Below are positions 27,234 to 35,837 of a stretch of 64,000 nucleotides of DNA, piece by piece. The notes beneath the pieces were generated by a model, which saw only the letters and a program-made list of their open reading frames with translations, made no database searches and had not been told where the DNA came from. How positions within the stretch are numbered: the first letter of the stretch is position 1; the number at the start of each line of letters is the position of its first letter. Source of the DNA: CAIXZV01 sp037446495. Its GTDB lineage: Bacteria > Chloroflexota > Limnocylindria > Limnocylindrales > CSP1-4. The position numbers and the translations under genes are program-made. The stretch covers positions 18,677 to 82,676 of the forward strand of contig JBBIIL010000006.1 in NCBI GenBank assembly GCA_037446495.1, in the 5' to 3' direction.

Positions 27234-28838
27234 GTGGACTGGGCGGACGAGCTGGCTGCGAGCGTGCACGGGCCGCAGGTCGTCAACGATTCCAAGACCC
27301 CCTCGGGGACGGTCCACGTCGGCAGCCTGCGCGGCCCCGTGATCCTCGACGTGATCACACGGGCGCTGCGCGCCCGCGGTCTGCCCACCACGCTGCTCTA
27401 CGGCGTGGACGACCTCGACCCCATGGACGCCCAGGCGCTGCTCAGCCCCGATGCCATCGAGCGCGAGATGGGTCGCCCGCTGGCCCACGTGCCGGACCCC
27501 CACGGCGACTGCCATGCGTCCTACGCCCGCCACTTCGCGGGCATCTTCATCGACACGTTCGCGGGACTGGGCATCCGCCCTGACCGCTACTACTGGATGA
27601 GCGACATCTACCCCACCGGGCAGATGGACCCGTTCCTCAGGACCGCGCTGGAGAAGGCGGACATCGTTCGCGAGGTCTACCGGCGCGTGTCAAACGTGGA
27701 GCGCCCAGTCGGCTGGCTGCCGGTCCAGGCTGTCTGCCCCAACTGCGGGAAGGTCGGCACGACCATCGCGCTCGACTGGGACGGCCAGACCGTCCGGGTC
27801 GAGTGCCGCCCCGACTACGTGACGTGGGCGCAGGGCTGTGGCTACGCGGGTCGGCTGTCGCCGTTTGGCGGCACCGCCAAGCTGTACTGGAACCTCGAGT
27901 GGGCCGCCCAGTGGAGCCTGTTCGGCGTCACGATTGAGCCCTGCGGCAAGGACCTCTCGACTGCCGGCGGGTCCCGCGCCCGCGCAGACGCGATCGCCCG
28001 CGAGGTGTTCGACCGCGAGCCCCCGCGCAACTTCCCGTACGAGTTCCTCAACATCGGCGGCAAGAAGATGAGCACGTCCAAGGGACGCGGCGCCGCCGCC
28101 CACACGATCACGGCGGTCGTGCCGCCCGAGCAGCTGCGGTTCCTGTTCGTCCGCAGCCGACCCGAGAGCGTCATCGAGTTCGACCCCGAGGGCACCGACG
28201 CCATCCCCCGCCTGTTCGACGAGTTCGACCGCCTGGCCGACGCCGCCGCCGGCAAGGAGGTCCGAGGCGAGTTGCCGTCGGGCCACGAGAACATCTTCGG
28301 CTTCTCGCTGCTGGACGCGAACGCCGACGTGGCCGCGATGGCCGACGGGTACCGTGCGCCGTTCGGGCACCTCGCACTGCTCGCGCAGATCCCGGGCGTG
28401 GACGTCCTGGCGCGCGTCGAGGCCGAGAAGGGCGCCACGCTGACCGCCACCGAGCGGGTCGACTTCGACACGCGGCTGACGTCGGTCGGCCGCTGGCTCG
28501 AGGCCTACGCTCCTGAGCGTGCCCGAATCGAGATCCGTCGCGACGCGCTCCCCACCGCGGCCGAGCTGCTCCGCCCCGAGCAGCGCGGGTTCCTCCGGGC
28601 GCTCGGCGAGGCTGCCCACGGCGATGCCCCCACGACCGGCGAGCAGTGGCAGGCCGCCATCTTCGCGGTGGCGGCCGACCACGGCATCGACGCCAAGGCC
28701 GCATTCAACGCCCTCTACCTCGCGTTCCTGGGCCGCGCGAATGGGCCGCGGGCCGGCTGGCTCCTGGCCAGCCTCGAGCGCGACTTCGTCATGGCCCGCC
28801 TCAGGGAGGCGGGGGCAGCAGGGGAGGGGACCGCATGA
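27234..28838 (+). CDS. lysS: Class I lysyl-tRNA synthetase
   Basis: The 534-residue enzyme charges tRNA-Lys but belongs to class I, unlike the class II enzyme of most bacteria. The HIGH motif is TPSGTVHVGSLRG (residues 22-34) and the KMSKS motif is GKKMSTSKGRG (residues about 279-289). A zinc-ribbon-like Cys pair, CPNCGKVG, and a later C-x-x-x pair lie between. The GTG start at 27234 has AAGGGGAG at 27220-27227. Its stop overlaps the serS ATG as ATGA, so both synthetases are translationally coupled behind greA. Confidence 0.95.
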   Translation: MDWADELAASVHGPQVVNDSKTPSGTVHVGSLRGPVILDVITRALRARGLPTTLLYGVDDLDPMDAQALLSPDAIEREMGRPLAHVPDPHGDCHASYARHFAGIFIDTFAGLGIRPDRYYWMSDIYPTGQMDPFLRTALEKADIVREVYRRVSNVERPVGWLPVQAVCPNCGKVGTTIALDWDGQTVRVECRPDYVTWAQGCGYAGRLSPFGGTAKLYWNLEWAAQWSLFGVTIEPCGKDLSTAGGSRARADAIAREVFDREPPRNFPYEFLNIGGKKMSTSKGRGAAAHTITAVVPPEQLRFLFVRSRPESVIEFDPEGTDAIPRLFDEFDRLADAAAGKEVRGELPSGHENIFGFSLLDANADVAAMADGYRAPFGHLALLAQIPGVDVLARVEAEKGATLTATERVDFDTRLTSVGRWLEAYAPERARIEIRRDALPTAAELLRPEQRGFLRALGEAAHGDAPTTGEQWQAAIFAVAADHGIDAKAAFNALYLAFLGRANGPRAGWLLASLERDFVMARLREAGAAGEGTA

Positions 28839-30160
28839 GCGTCGGCGTCCAGCGGCTCCGCGACGAGCCGGACCGCATCCGGCAGGGCGCGATCGACAAG
28901 CGCGAGGACCCTGGCCTGGTGGACCGGGCGCTCGAGATGGACGTCCGGCGCCGCTCCCTCCAGGCAGAAACCGACGCGCTCAAGGCCGAGCGCAACGTCG
29001 TGAGCAAGCAGGTCGGCGATGCCATCAGGGGCGGCGCGAGGCCGGACAGTCCCGAGGTTGCCGCGCTGAAGGCGGTGAGCACCGCGGCCGGCGCCCGCAT
29101 CACCGAGATCGACGCGGAGCTCACCGCCACCGAGGAGCAGCTCGAGGACCTCCTCCTGCGCATCCCCAACCCGGCCGACCCCGAGGTCCCGGTGGGTGGC
29201 GAGGAGGCGAACGTCACCGTCCGCACGTGGGGCGCGAACGCGAGCCGAGTCGTTACCGAGCCCGACGGCGCCACCTGGGAGCGCAGGCCGCACTGGGAGA
29301 TCGGCGAGGCCCTGGACATCATCGACAATGCCCGCGGCGCCAAGATCGCCGGCTCCGGGTTCCCGGTGTACAAGGGCCAGGGATCGCGTCTGCAGCGTTC
29401 GCTCATCAGCTGGTTCCTTGACGTCCACACCAGCGAGCACGGCTTCACCGAGGTCTGGCCGCCGGCGGTGGTGAACGCGGCGTCTGCGCGCGGCACTGGG
29501 CAGATCCCCGACAAGGAAGACCAGATGTACGTCGTCACGCGCGACGAGCTGTACCTGGTCCCCACGGCCGAGGTCCCGGTCACCAACCTCCACAGCGACG
29601 AGATCCTCGAGGCGGACGAACTGCCGATCCGCTACGCCGCGTACTCGCCGTGCTTCCGGCGCGAGGCGGGGGCCGCCGGCAAGGACACCCGCGGCATCCT
29701 GCGCGTCCACCAGTTCGACAAGGTGGAGATGGTGCTGTTCGAGAAGCCGGAGGACAGCGCGGCTGCGCTCGAGTGGATGACGTCCCGCGCCGAGGTCCTC
29801 CTCCAGCGCCTGGGCCTGCCCTACCGCGTCTTGATGCTGGCCACCGGCGAGATGGGCTTCGTGCAGCGCAAGAAGTACGACCTCGAGGTCTGGGCCCCCG
29901 GCGTGGAGCGCTGGCTCGAGGTGAGCTCGTGCTCCAACTTCGGCGACTACCAGGCGCGCCGCATGGCGATCCGCTATCGCCCGGACAAGGGCGCCAAGCC
30001 GGAGCTGGTCCACACGCTCAACGGCTCCGGGCTGGCGCTCCCGCGCATCGTCGCGGCGATCCTCGAGCAGTACCAGCGTCCCGACGGCTCCGTCGCCGTC
30101 CCGGAGGTGCTCCGACCGTACATCGGTGCGGTTACGATTGGGGCAGCGGTCGGCGCCTGA
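28835..30160 (+). CDS. serS: Seryl-tRNA synthetase
   Basis: The 441-residue class II synthetase has an N-terminal antiparallel coiled coil (residues 1-115) that grips the long variable arm of tRNA-Ser and a catalytic core. Motif 2 is CFRREAGAAGKDTRGILRVHQFDKVE and motif 3 is LNGSGLALPRIVAAILEQYQ. The ATG at 28835 overlaps the lysS stop by 4 bases. Two tRNA-Ser genes, UGA and GCU, lie elsewhere in the window. Confidence 0.97.
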   Translation: MSVGVQRLRDEPDRIRQGAIDKREDPGLVDRALEMDVRRRSLQAETDALKAERNVVSKQVGDAIRGGARPDSPEVAALKAVSTAAGARITEIDAELTATEEQLEDLLLRIPNPADPEVPVGGEEANVTVRTWGANASRVVTEPDGATWERRPHWEIGEALDIIDNARGAKIAGSGFPVYKGQGSRLQRSLISWFLDVHTSEHGFTEVWPPAVVNAASARGTGQIPDKEDQMYVVTRDELYLVPTAEVPVTNLHSDEILEADELPIRYAAYSPCFRREAGAAGKDTRGILRVHQFDKVEMVLFEKPEDSAAALEWMTSRAEVLLQRLGLPYRVLMLATGEMGFVQRKKYDLEVWAPGVERWLEVSSCSNFGDYQARRMAIRYRPDKGAKPELVHTLNGSGLALPRIVAAILEQYQRPDGSVAVPEVLRPYIGAVTIGAAVGA

Positions 30161-30210
30161 GGGGCGTCCTCGACGGCCGCGGACATGGACGAGTTGAGGG
30201 AGATCCACCT

Positions 30211-30720
30211 GTGAGCATGCCGCCCCCGCCCCAGTACGCTCCTCCGGTCGCCGCCGGCCCCGCCCCGGGTGTCCGCTACGCCAGCGCTGGCGGGCGCCTG
30301 ATCGCCTACATCGTCGACGGGATCATCATCGGCTTCGTGATCGGCATCTTCTACTTCATCGGGATCGTCGTGGTCGCCGGCGGCGCGAGCGTGGACAGTG
30401 CCGGCAACACGACGCTCGGCGCAGGCGCCGGAGTCGGGCTGCTGATCATGCTGATCGGTGCCGTCTTCGGCGTGCTCTGGAAGCCCTTCTGGTGGTCGCG
30501 CGGCGGCCAGACGCCGGGCTACAAGCTGCTCGGGATGCGCGTGGTTCGCGCCCGGGACGGCGGACCGATCGGCTTCGGGACGGGCATTCTGCGGATCATC
30601 GGCTACGTCATCAACGACATCGTCTTCGGGATTCCGCTGGGCTTCCTGTGGGTCCTGTTCGACGCCCAGAAGCAGGGCTGGCACGACAAGATCGCGGGCA
30701 CGGTGGTGATCCAGGCCTGA
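30211..30720 (+). CDS. RDD family membrane protein 1
   Basis: The 169-residue product has a Pro-rich N-terminus, then YASAGGRLIAYIVDGIIIGFVIG, the RDD-domain opening with conserved Arg and Asp, three to four membrane segments, and the closing QGWHDKIAGTVVI motif typical of the family. Function of the family is not settled; some members act in ion transport or envelope stress. The GTG at 30211 has GAGGGAG 8 bases upstream; the longer open frame overlaps serS. It is followed by a paralogue 79 bases downstream. Confidence 0.85.
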   Translation: MSMPPPPQYAPPVAAGPAPGVRYASAGGRLIAYIVDGIIIGFVIGIFYFIGIVVVAGGASVDSAGNTTLGAGAGVGLLIMLIGAVFGVLWKPFWWSRGGQTPGYKLLGMRVVRARDGGPIGFGTGILRIIGYVINDIVFGIPLGFLWVLFDAQKQGWHDKIAGTVVIQA

Positions 30721-30799
30721 CGATCAAGCCACCCGCACCGATGTCGGGCGGGCACCGAACGCCGGCCGGCGCCCGCTCAGCCCCCAACGGGCGAACGCC

Positions 30800-31363
30800 A
30801 TGACGCGGCAGCAGCCCCCGGGCCCGCCGCCGCCTGTCCCGCCCGCACCGCCCCCGCCCGAGTCGGGTTGGCAGGGCGGGTCCTGGGTGGCGCCCAAACC
30901 TATCGGCCCAGCGCCCGGTGTCGTGTACGCCAGCGCGGGGACCCGCCTCGGTGCGTTCATCATCGACTGGGTCATCCTCGGCTTCGCCCTCGGCGCCGTG
31001 TTCGCGGGCCTCGGCGTGCTGCTTGTCCTGGGCGCCGCGGCCTCGGGCTCAGCGGGCTCAGTCGTCGCCGTGTTCGCCCTCCTCCCGCTCCTGGTCCTCA
31101 GCGTGAACGGGCTCCAGGGGGCGTACTACGCGGTGTCCTGGTACCGCGGCGGGGCCACGCCCGGGATGCGCATCCTCGGCATCAGGGTGGTCCGATCGGT
31201 CGACGGCGGTCCGCTCACCAAGCAGCAGGCGATCCTGCGCACCGTCGGCTACTGGGTCTCGGGCGCGGTGCTGTACCTCGGGTTCCTCTGGATCCTAGTG
31301 GACGACCGCCGTCAGGGCTGGCACGACAAGATTGCCGACACGCTCGTCGTCGAGGCTCGCTGA
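30800..31363 (+). CDS. RDD family membrane protein 2
   Basis: The 187-residue paralogue of the preceding protein has a longer Pro-rich N-terminus (residues 5-45), the same YASAGTRLGAFIIDWVILG opening and the same QGWHDKIADTLVVE ending. In place of the first protein's second loop it has ASGSAGSVVAVFALLPLLVLSV. Tandem duplication is the likely origin. There is no clear ribosome-binding site for the ATG. It ends 40 bases before the tRNA-Ser promoter. Confidence 0.83.
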   Translation: MTRQQPPGPPPPVPPAPPPPESGWQGGSWVAPKPIGPAPGVVYASAGTRLGAFIIDWVILGFALGAVFAGLGVLLVLGAAASGSAGSVVAVFALLPLLVLSVNGLQGAYYAVSWYRGGATPGMRILGIRVVRSVDGGPLTKQQAILRTVGYWVSGAVLYLGFLWILVDDRRQGWHDKIADTLVVEAR

Positions 31364-31403
31364 CCGGCCGACCGCGCAGTCTCACCGGGCCGCCCGCCCG
31401 CGC

Positions 31404-31409
31404 TATGCT
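31404..31409 (+). promoter_or_regulatory. -10 of tRNA-Ser(UGA)
   Basis: TATGCT ends 7 bases before the mature 5' end of the tRNA, so the transcript would have almost no leader. Confidence 0.5.
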
Positions 31410-31416
31410 CCGAGGC

Positions 31417-31502
31417 GGAGCGGTGGCCGAGTGGTTGATGGCAGCGGTCTTGAAAACCGCCGGGCGAAAGCCTCGTGAGTTCGAATCTCACCCGCTCCGC
31501 CA
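31417..31502 (+). tRNA. tRNA-Ser (anticodon TGA)
   Basis: The 86-base gene folds as a class II tRNA: acceptor GGAGCGG pairs CCGCTCC, anticodon loop CTTGAAA holds TGA, a long variable arm follows, and the T-loop is TTCGAAT. The discriminator is G and CCA is encoded. Confidence 0.96.
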
Positions 31503-32024
31503 GTTCGGTAGCAGATCATGGGGGCCGTTCGGCTGCTGACCGGCTGCCGCGGCGGACGCGGGGGTTGGGGAACCGACCCCGACTCCGGACCTGCTGCGCC
31601 CCGGCGCCACCCGCTTCGCCTCGCCCTGCTGTCCGCAGTGGTTGCAGCGACCATCTGGTGGCCTGGGCGGCCTACGAGGCGGCCATCGGCACCTCCGAGT
31701 CGGGCTCGGGACCACGAGGGACTGCCGGCGGACGTCGCGCTGAGCTCCAGGCGGAGCTCCAGCAGGTTGCCGCGGGCGGCCTGCCCGAGCCGCGGGCTGC
31801 GCCGGAAGTGCGCGGCACTCAGGAAGATGTCAGAGACCGACCCGAAGATCTTGTCGTTGGACGGCATCGCGCCCGTGACGGGCCGCGAGGGACGGTCGCC
31901 AGCGACTCAAGCCCCACGTCCACAAGCAAGGCATCCACACGGCATCGCGAGCGGGTCGGAGCGATCCCCCGGCGCGGGCAGCCCTGGGCAGGGCGGAAGG
32001 GCGAGCGTTGAGAAAGGACGCACG
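31503..32024. other. 522-base noncoding stretch with hairpin and possible gene remnants
   Basis: No intact gene is supported. A hairpin GGGGTTGG-GGAA-CCGACCCC at 31561-31580 could terminate the tRNA-Ser transcript. Codon-like composition appears in short pieces on different strands: minus 31867 to about 31710 (MPSNDKIFGSVSDIFLSAAH and onward, with about 95% G/C third positions) and plus about 31655-31720. Neither is a complete ORF; they may be fragments of decayed genes next to a tRNA. Confidence 0.4.
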
Positions 32025-33950
32025 ATGAAACTGAAAGCGCTGGCCGCGGTCCTCCTGATTGTGATCGGGGTCGGAGCGGCGGGCTATGCGGTCGTCGGGC
32101 CGAGCCTCGGGGGCTCTGGCGCGCCGCAGTACCTGACCACCACCGCGGCCACCGGCACCGTGTTGGTGCAGGCGGTTGCGACGGGCACCGTGCAGTCCAC
32201 GACGGCCTACGGCCTGGGCTTTGGCGCTGACCCCGAGATCATCTCGAGCGCCTCGACCACCGCCACCTCGTCGGCCACGACCGCCACCACCTGGGATGTG
32301 CAGACCGTGGCGATCACCGTCGGGCAGACGGTGAGCAAGGGGGCCGTGCTCGCGACGGCCGACCCGTCGAGCGCGAACGTCTCCGTCGCCGTCGCCAAGG
32401 CGAATCTGGCCGCCGCGCAGGCCCAGCTGTCGGTGGACGGGGGCCACCCGTCCACCTCGGTGCTCGCCAGCGCCCAGAACCAGGTCAACTCGGCGTCCCT
32501 CCAGGTCACGGTCCAGCAGCACAACACGCAGAACTCCTTGGCGACAAACCAGCTGAACCTCCAGAAGGCGCAGACGGCGCTGGACAACGCGAATGCCGCA
32601 CTGGCCCAGGCGCAGGGCGGCCCGACTGCCGACCAGATCACCCAGGCGCAGGCCTCGCTGAACAACGCGCAGCTGTCGCTGACCCAGGCCCAGCAGAAGC
32701 TGACCTCACAGCAGGCGACGGACTCGCAGACGCTGCAGGCCGACCAGACCGCTCTCGCGAACGCCCAGTCCGCGCTCGCCGCTGCAGAGGCCACGCTGGT
32801 CACGGACCAGAGCGCCATCCCCGCCGTGCCCGCGACGCAGATCGCCTCGGACCACGCGGCCGTCACCGCCGCCCAGCAGGCCCAGCAGACCGCCCAGAAC
32901 AGGTACAGCGCCGACCAGACCGCCGCCCAGAACGCGGAGCAGTCGGCCTCGTTGGCGGTCACCCAGGCCCAGAACGGCCTGAGCGCCGCGCAGGCGACCT
33001 ACAACATCAACACCACGCCGTCCACGACCGCCGTCTCGAGCGCCCAGCAGCAGGTGGTGTCGGCCCAGCAGAACCTGACCTCGGCCAAGCAGGCGCTGGC
33101 GGCGGCGAAGACCTCGCAGTCGGATAGCCTGGCCCAGGCCCAGCAGACCCTGGCGTCGGCCATGACCAGCTATGCGTCGTCCACCGGTCCGCAGTCGGCA
33201 GCGGTGGTCGCGAGGGACAGGGCCTCCGTCTCGCAGGCGCAGCAGGCTCTTGCGACCGCCGAGACGACCGCATCCCACACGACGCTGACGGCACCGGCCG
33301 ACGGCCAGATTGTCGCGGTCAACGTGCAGCCCGGCACCATCGCGCCGACCGGCTGGGCGATCACGATGCAGTCCACCGCCCTCGAGGCGACGGCGAGCTT
33401 TGCCGAGACCTCCGTGGTCGGGCTCAAGGTCGGGCAGCCGGCGACGGTCACGGTGACGGCCCCCAACGCCACAGTCCAGGGGACCGTGGCCGCGATCCAG
33501 CCCGTCGGGACCAGCTCCGGGTCGAACAGCGTCGTGACCTACAGCGTCACTGTGTCGCTCGACAGCCCGCCTTCCACGGTCCTGTCGGGCATGTCCTCCA
33601 GCGTCGCCGTCACGACAGCGGAGGCGAAGAGCGTGGTCACCGTCCCGGCGATCGCGGTTGTCGGCTCGTCCGGCAGCTACGAGGTCCGCACGCTCGACGG
33701 CACCGGCCAGCTCCAGCTCGTGCCTGTCCAGATCGGCCTCATGAGCACCTCGCTGGCCGAGATCCAGAGCGGCATCAGCGCGGGCGAGACCGTGGTCACC
33801 GGCACCGTCACCGCGCTCAACTCAACGTCTACGACCGCCGGCGGCTTCGGCGGCTTGGGCGGGATCGGCGGCGGCACGGGCGGCCAGTTCCGCGGGCGCA
33901 CGGGCGGCACCGGCGGCACGGGCGGCACGGGCGGCGGCGGCCAGCCATGA
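32025..33950 (+). CDS. HlyD/MacA-like periplasmic or extracytoplasmic adaptor with long coiled coil
   Basis: The 641-residue product has one N-terminal membrane anchor (residues 5-25), a first half of a barrel-sandwich domain near residues 35-125, an unusually long Ala/Gln/Ser-rich coiled coil (about 125-430), the second half LTAPADGQIVAVNVQPGTIAPTG, a beta-barrel VVGLKVGQPATVTVTAPN, and a Gly/Thr-rich tail after residue 605. Adaptors of this family link an ABC or RND pump to the cell exterior. The ATG has AGAAAGGA 6 bases upstream. A MacB-like permease follows after 76 bases, so export is the likely role; substrate is unknown. The coiled coil is rich in near-repeats such as SLTQAQQKLTSQQA. 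Confidence 0.85.
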   Translation: MKLKALAAVLLIVIGVGAAGYAVVGPSLGGSGAPQYLTTTAATGTVLVQAVATGTVQSTTAYGLGFGADPEIISSASTTATSSATTATTWDVQTVAITVGQTVSKGAVLATADPSSANVSVAVAKANLAAAQAQLSVDGGHPSTSVLASAQNQVNSASLQVTVQQHNTQNSLATNQLNLQKAQTALDNANAALAQAQGGPTADQITQAQASLNNAQLSLTQAQQKLTSQQATDSQTLQADQTALANAQSALAAAEATLVTDQSAIPAVPATQIASDHAAVTAAQQAQQTAQNRYSADQTAAQNAEQSASLAVTQAQNGLSAAQATYNINTTPSTTAVSSAQQQVVSAQQNLTSAKQALAAAKTSQSDSLAQAQQTLASAMTSYASSTGPQSAAVVARDRASVSQAQQALATAETTASHTTLTAPADGQIVAVNVQPGTIAPTGWAITMQSTALEATASFAETSVVGLKVGQPATVTVTAPNATVQGTVAAIQPVGTSSGSNSVVTYSVTVSLDSPPSTVLSGMSSSVAVTTAEAKSVVTVPAIAVVGSSGSYEVRTLDGTGQLQLVPVQIGLMSTSLAEIQSGISAGETVVTGTVTALNSTSTTAGGFGGLGGIGGGTGGQFRGRTGGTGGTGGTGGGGQP

Positions 33951-34026
33951 GCTGCCCGACAAGCTTGCTCGAGGCTCCGGGGCGGGCGATGCGCCACGCC
34001 TGCGACGGTGCCGGGAGGACGGCGGC

Positions 34027-35238
34027 ATGAAGCTGGGCGACCTGCTCCGCGTCGCGGTCTCCCGCCTCGGCACCGGCAAGCTCCGCACGGGGCTCACCAT
34101 GCTCGGCGTCATCATCGGCGTCGCGTCGGTCGTGGCACTGGTGTCGGTCGGCCAAGGCGCCACCTCGGGGATCAACAGCCGCCTCGAGGGCCTGGGCACC
34201 AACCTGCTGTCAGTGACGCCCGGCGCCACGACCACCGGCGCGACGCGCGGCGCGTTCGGGTCCGCCACCACGCTCACCACCGAGGACGCGACGGCCCTGG
34301 CCTCGCTCGGGCACGTCGCGGGCGTCGCGCCCGAGCTGTCCACCTCGCACCTGATCGCGGTCGGCGGCCAGAACGAGACCACGTCCGTCATCGGCACCAC
34401 GCCGGACTATCCCCTCGTGTTCGCCTATGAGGTGTGGCAGGGGTCGTTCCTCACCCAGGCGAGCGTCGACCACGCGCTGCGCGTGGCGGTGCTGGGCAAC
34501 ACGACCGCGTCGAACCTGGGCCTCGACGCCTCGTCCGTCGGCAGCACGATCTACATCAGCGGGCTGCCGTTCGAGGTGGTCGGCATCCTGCAGCCCAAGG
34601 GCGGGCAGGGGTTCGCGAACCCCGACGACGAGGTGCTCATCCCGGTCACCACGGCGCGCCAGCTGTTCACCTCCACGGACTCCGTCCGCACGGTCGGGGT
34701 CAGCGTCGCCACGGCAGCCGACATGGACGTCGTCACGGCGGAGATCACCACCGCGCTCGATCAGCGGCACGGCATCGGCACTGGCGGCACGGCGGACTTC
34801 ACGGTCACCAGCCAGACCCAGCTCCTCTCGACCGTCAGCTCGGTGACCACACTGCTCACGGTGCTGCTCGGCGGCATCGCGTCGATCTCGCTCCTCGTCG
34901 GCGGCATCGGGATCATGAACATCATGCTGGTATCGGTCCGCGAGCGGATCCGCGAGATCGGCATCCGCAAGGCGATCGGCGCCAGGAGCCGGGACATCCT
35001 GCTGCAGTTCCTGTTCGAGGCGCTGCTGCTGTCGGTTGCCGGCGGGCTCATCGGGATCCTGGTCGGTGTGGCGACGTCGGCTCTCATCGCCGTCCTGGCC
35101 GGCTGGGCCTTCACCTTCAGCCTGGTGACCGTCGCCGTCGCGGTCGTCTTCTCACTCATCGTGGGCGTCATCTTCGGGGTCTGGCCGGCCATGCAGGCCG
35201 CGCGCCTCGACCCGGTGGTGGCCCTGCGCTACGAGTAG
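34027..35238 (+). CDS. MacB-like ABC transporter permease
   Basis: The 403-residue product has the N-terminal RTGLTMLGVIIGVASVVALVSVGQGATS helix, a MacB_PCD extracytoplasmic domain (about 55-255), and the FtsX-type C-terminal helices with ERIREIGIRKAIGARSRDILLQFLFEALLLS, the coupling-helix region. It should need a separate LolD/MacB-type ATPase, because no Walker motifs are present. Such an ATPase normally sits between adaptor and permease; here the 76-base spacer has no room for it. The ATG has no strong ribosome-binding site. Confidence 0.88.
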   Translation: MKLGDLLRVAVSRLGTGKLRTGLTMLGVIIGVASVVALVSVGQGATSGINSRLEGLGTNLLSVTPGATTTGATRGAFGSATTLTTEDATALASLGHVAGVAPELSTSHLIAVGGQNETTSVIGTTPDYPLVFAYEVWQGSFLTQASVDHALRVAVLGNTTASNLGLDASSVGSTIYISGLPFEVVGILQPKGGQGFANPDDEVLIPVTTARQLFTSTDSVRTVGVSVATAADMDVVTAEITTALDQRHGIGTGGTADFTVTSQTQLLSTVSSVTTLLTVLLGGIASISLLVGGIGIMNIMLVSVRERIREIGIRKAIGARSRDILLQFLFEALLLSVAGGLIGILVGVATSALIAVLAGWAFTFSLVTVAVAVVFSLIVGVIFGVWPAMQAARLDPVVALRYE

Positions 35239-35289
35239 CCCGCAGGCGGGCCACGCCCGCAGGCGGGCCACGCCCGCGTGGCGGGTCGA
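35238..35289 (+). repeat. Tandem 17-base hairpin repeats after the permease gene
   Basis: The unit GCCCGCAGGCGGGCCAC occurs twice exactly (35238-35254, 35255-35271) with a third degenerate copy. Each unit forms a small CCCGC/GCGGG hairpin. It starts at the last base of the stop codon and may serve as a transcript end. Confidence 0.7.
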
Positions 35290-35313
35290 GCACCCGAAAC
35301 CTTCCGGAGTCGA

Positions 35314-35350
35314 CCTCCGGAGCCGACGGCGAATGCCCCGGCTCCGGAGG
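35314..35350 (+). terminator. Inverted repeat upstream of the trp promoter
   Basis: CCTCCGGAGCC (35314-35324) and GGCTCCGGAGG (35340-35350) are a perfect 11-bp inverted repeat around a 15-base loop. No T-run follows. It probably isolates the trp operon from upstream transcription. Confidence 0.5.
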
Positions 35351-35436
35351 TCGCGACGCATCGCCCGAGGGTGACAAAGTCGCTGTCGTCTGAGCTCGGA
35401 CAGTGCGCTGACGTCTACCACCGGCGCGCTGAGCGC

Positions 35437-35465
35437 TTGACGGCCCGCTACCCGCGGCCGATACT
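35437..35465 (+). promoter_or_regulatory. Promoter of the trp operon
   Basis: TTGACG (35437-35442) and GATACT (35460-35465) are separated by 17 bases. The expected start near 35472 gives a leader of about 366 bases that holds a complete T-box. Confidence 0.7.
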
Positions 35466-35471
35466 CCGGCC

Positions 35472-35813
35472 CACAACTGAACACCGGGCATCGATCGGGA
35501 CGAGTACCCGTCGTGCGCCACACCAGAGACCCGGCGGACGGTGCGAGCCGGGGTGGCATCGGCGGCGAATGGACCCGGGAGCCCCCGGACCGAACGCGGG
35601 GCGCCGAACCAGGGAGCGAGAGCAAACCGGGACGACGCGGACGACAAGTAGGCTCCGGCGCAGAGCGCCAGCGTTACAGGGCAGCGCCGATCGACCGGTG
35701 GCGGGCAACCGCAACGAACGGTCCGTCGGTCAGAGAGCGGCACACCGCCGAACACGGGTGGCACCGCGGAAGGAGCAACGACCTTTCGTCCCGACAGGAC
35801 GAATCAGGTCGTT
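35472..35813 (+). promoter_or_regulatory. T-box leader, tRNA-Trp responsive, before trpE
   Basis: The leader carries the T-box core GGGTGGCACCGCG at 35756-35768; its bulge TGGC matches a GCCA tRNA end, as expected for a G discriminator. The stem I region (about 35480-35600) has the CAGAGACC and GGTGCGAG apical elements and, on its 3' side, GAA-TGG-ACC with TGG at 35570-35572 as specifier codon for Trp. Downstream is a long hairpin: AACGACCT/TTCGTCC-CGACA-GGACGAA/TC/AGGTCGTT (35777-35813). CGGG of the T-box can pair with CCCG at 35790-35793 inside that hairpin, so antiterminator and terminator exclude each other. Uncharged tRNA-Trp should therefore raise trp expression. The T tract after the hairpin is poor (CTCGATTCTC). 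Confidence 0.88.
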
Positions 35814-35837
35814 CTCGATTCTCAAGGACCTCACGTC

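Noticed and set aside
31403..31867. 154-codon minus-strand gene including EIRTHEAFARRFSRPLPSTT
   Set aside because: This peptide is the well-known spurious translation of a tRNA-Ser gene's antisense strand; only the first 50 codons look coding and are noted as a possible remnant.
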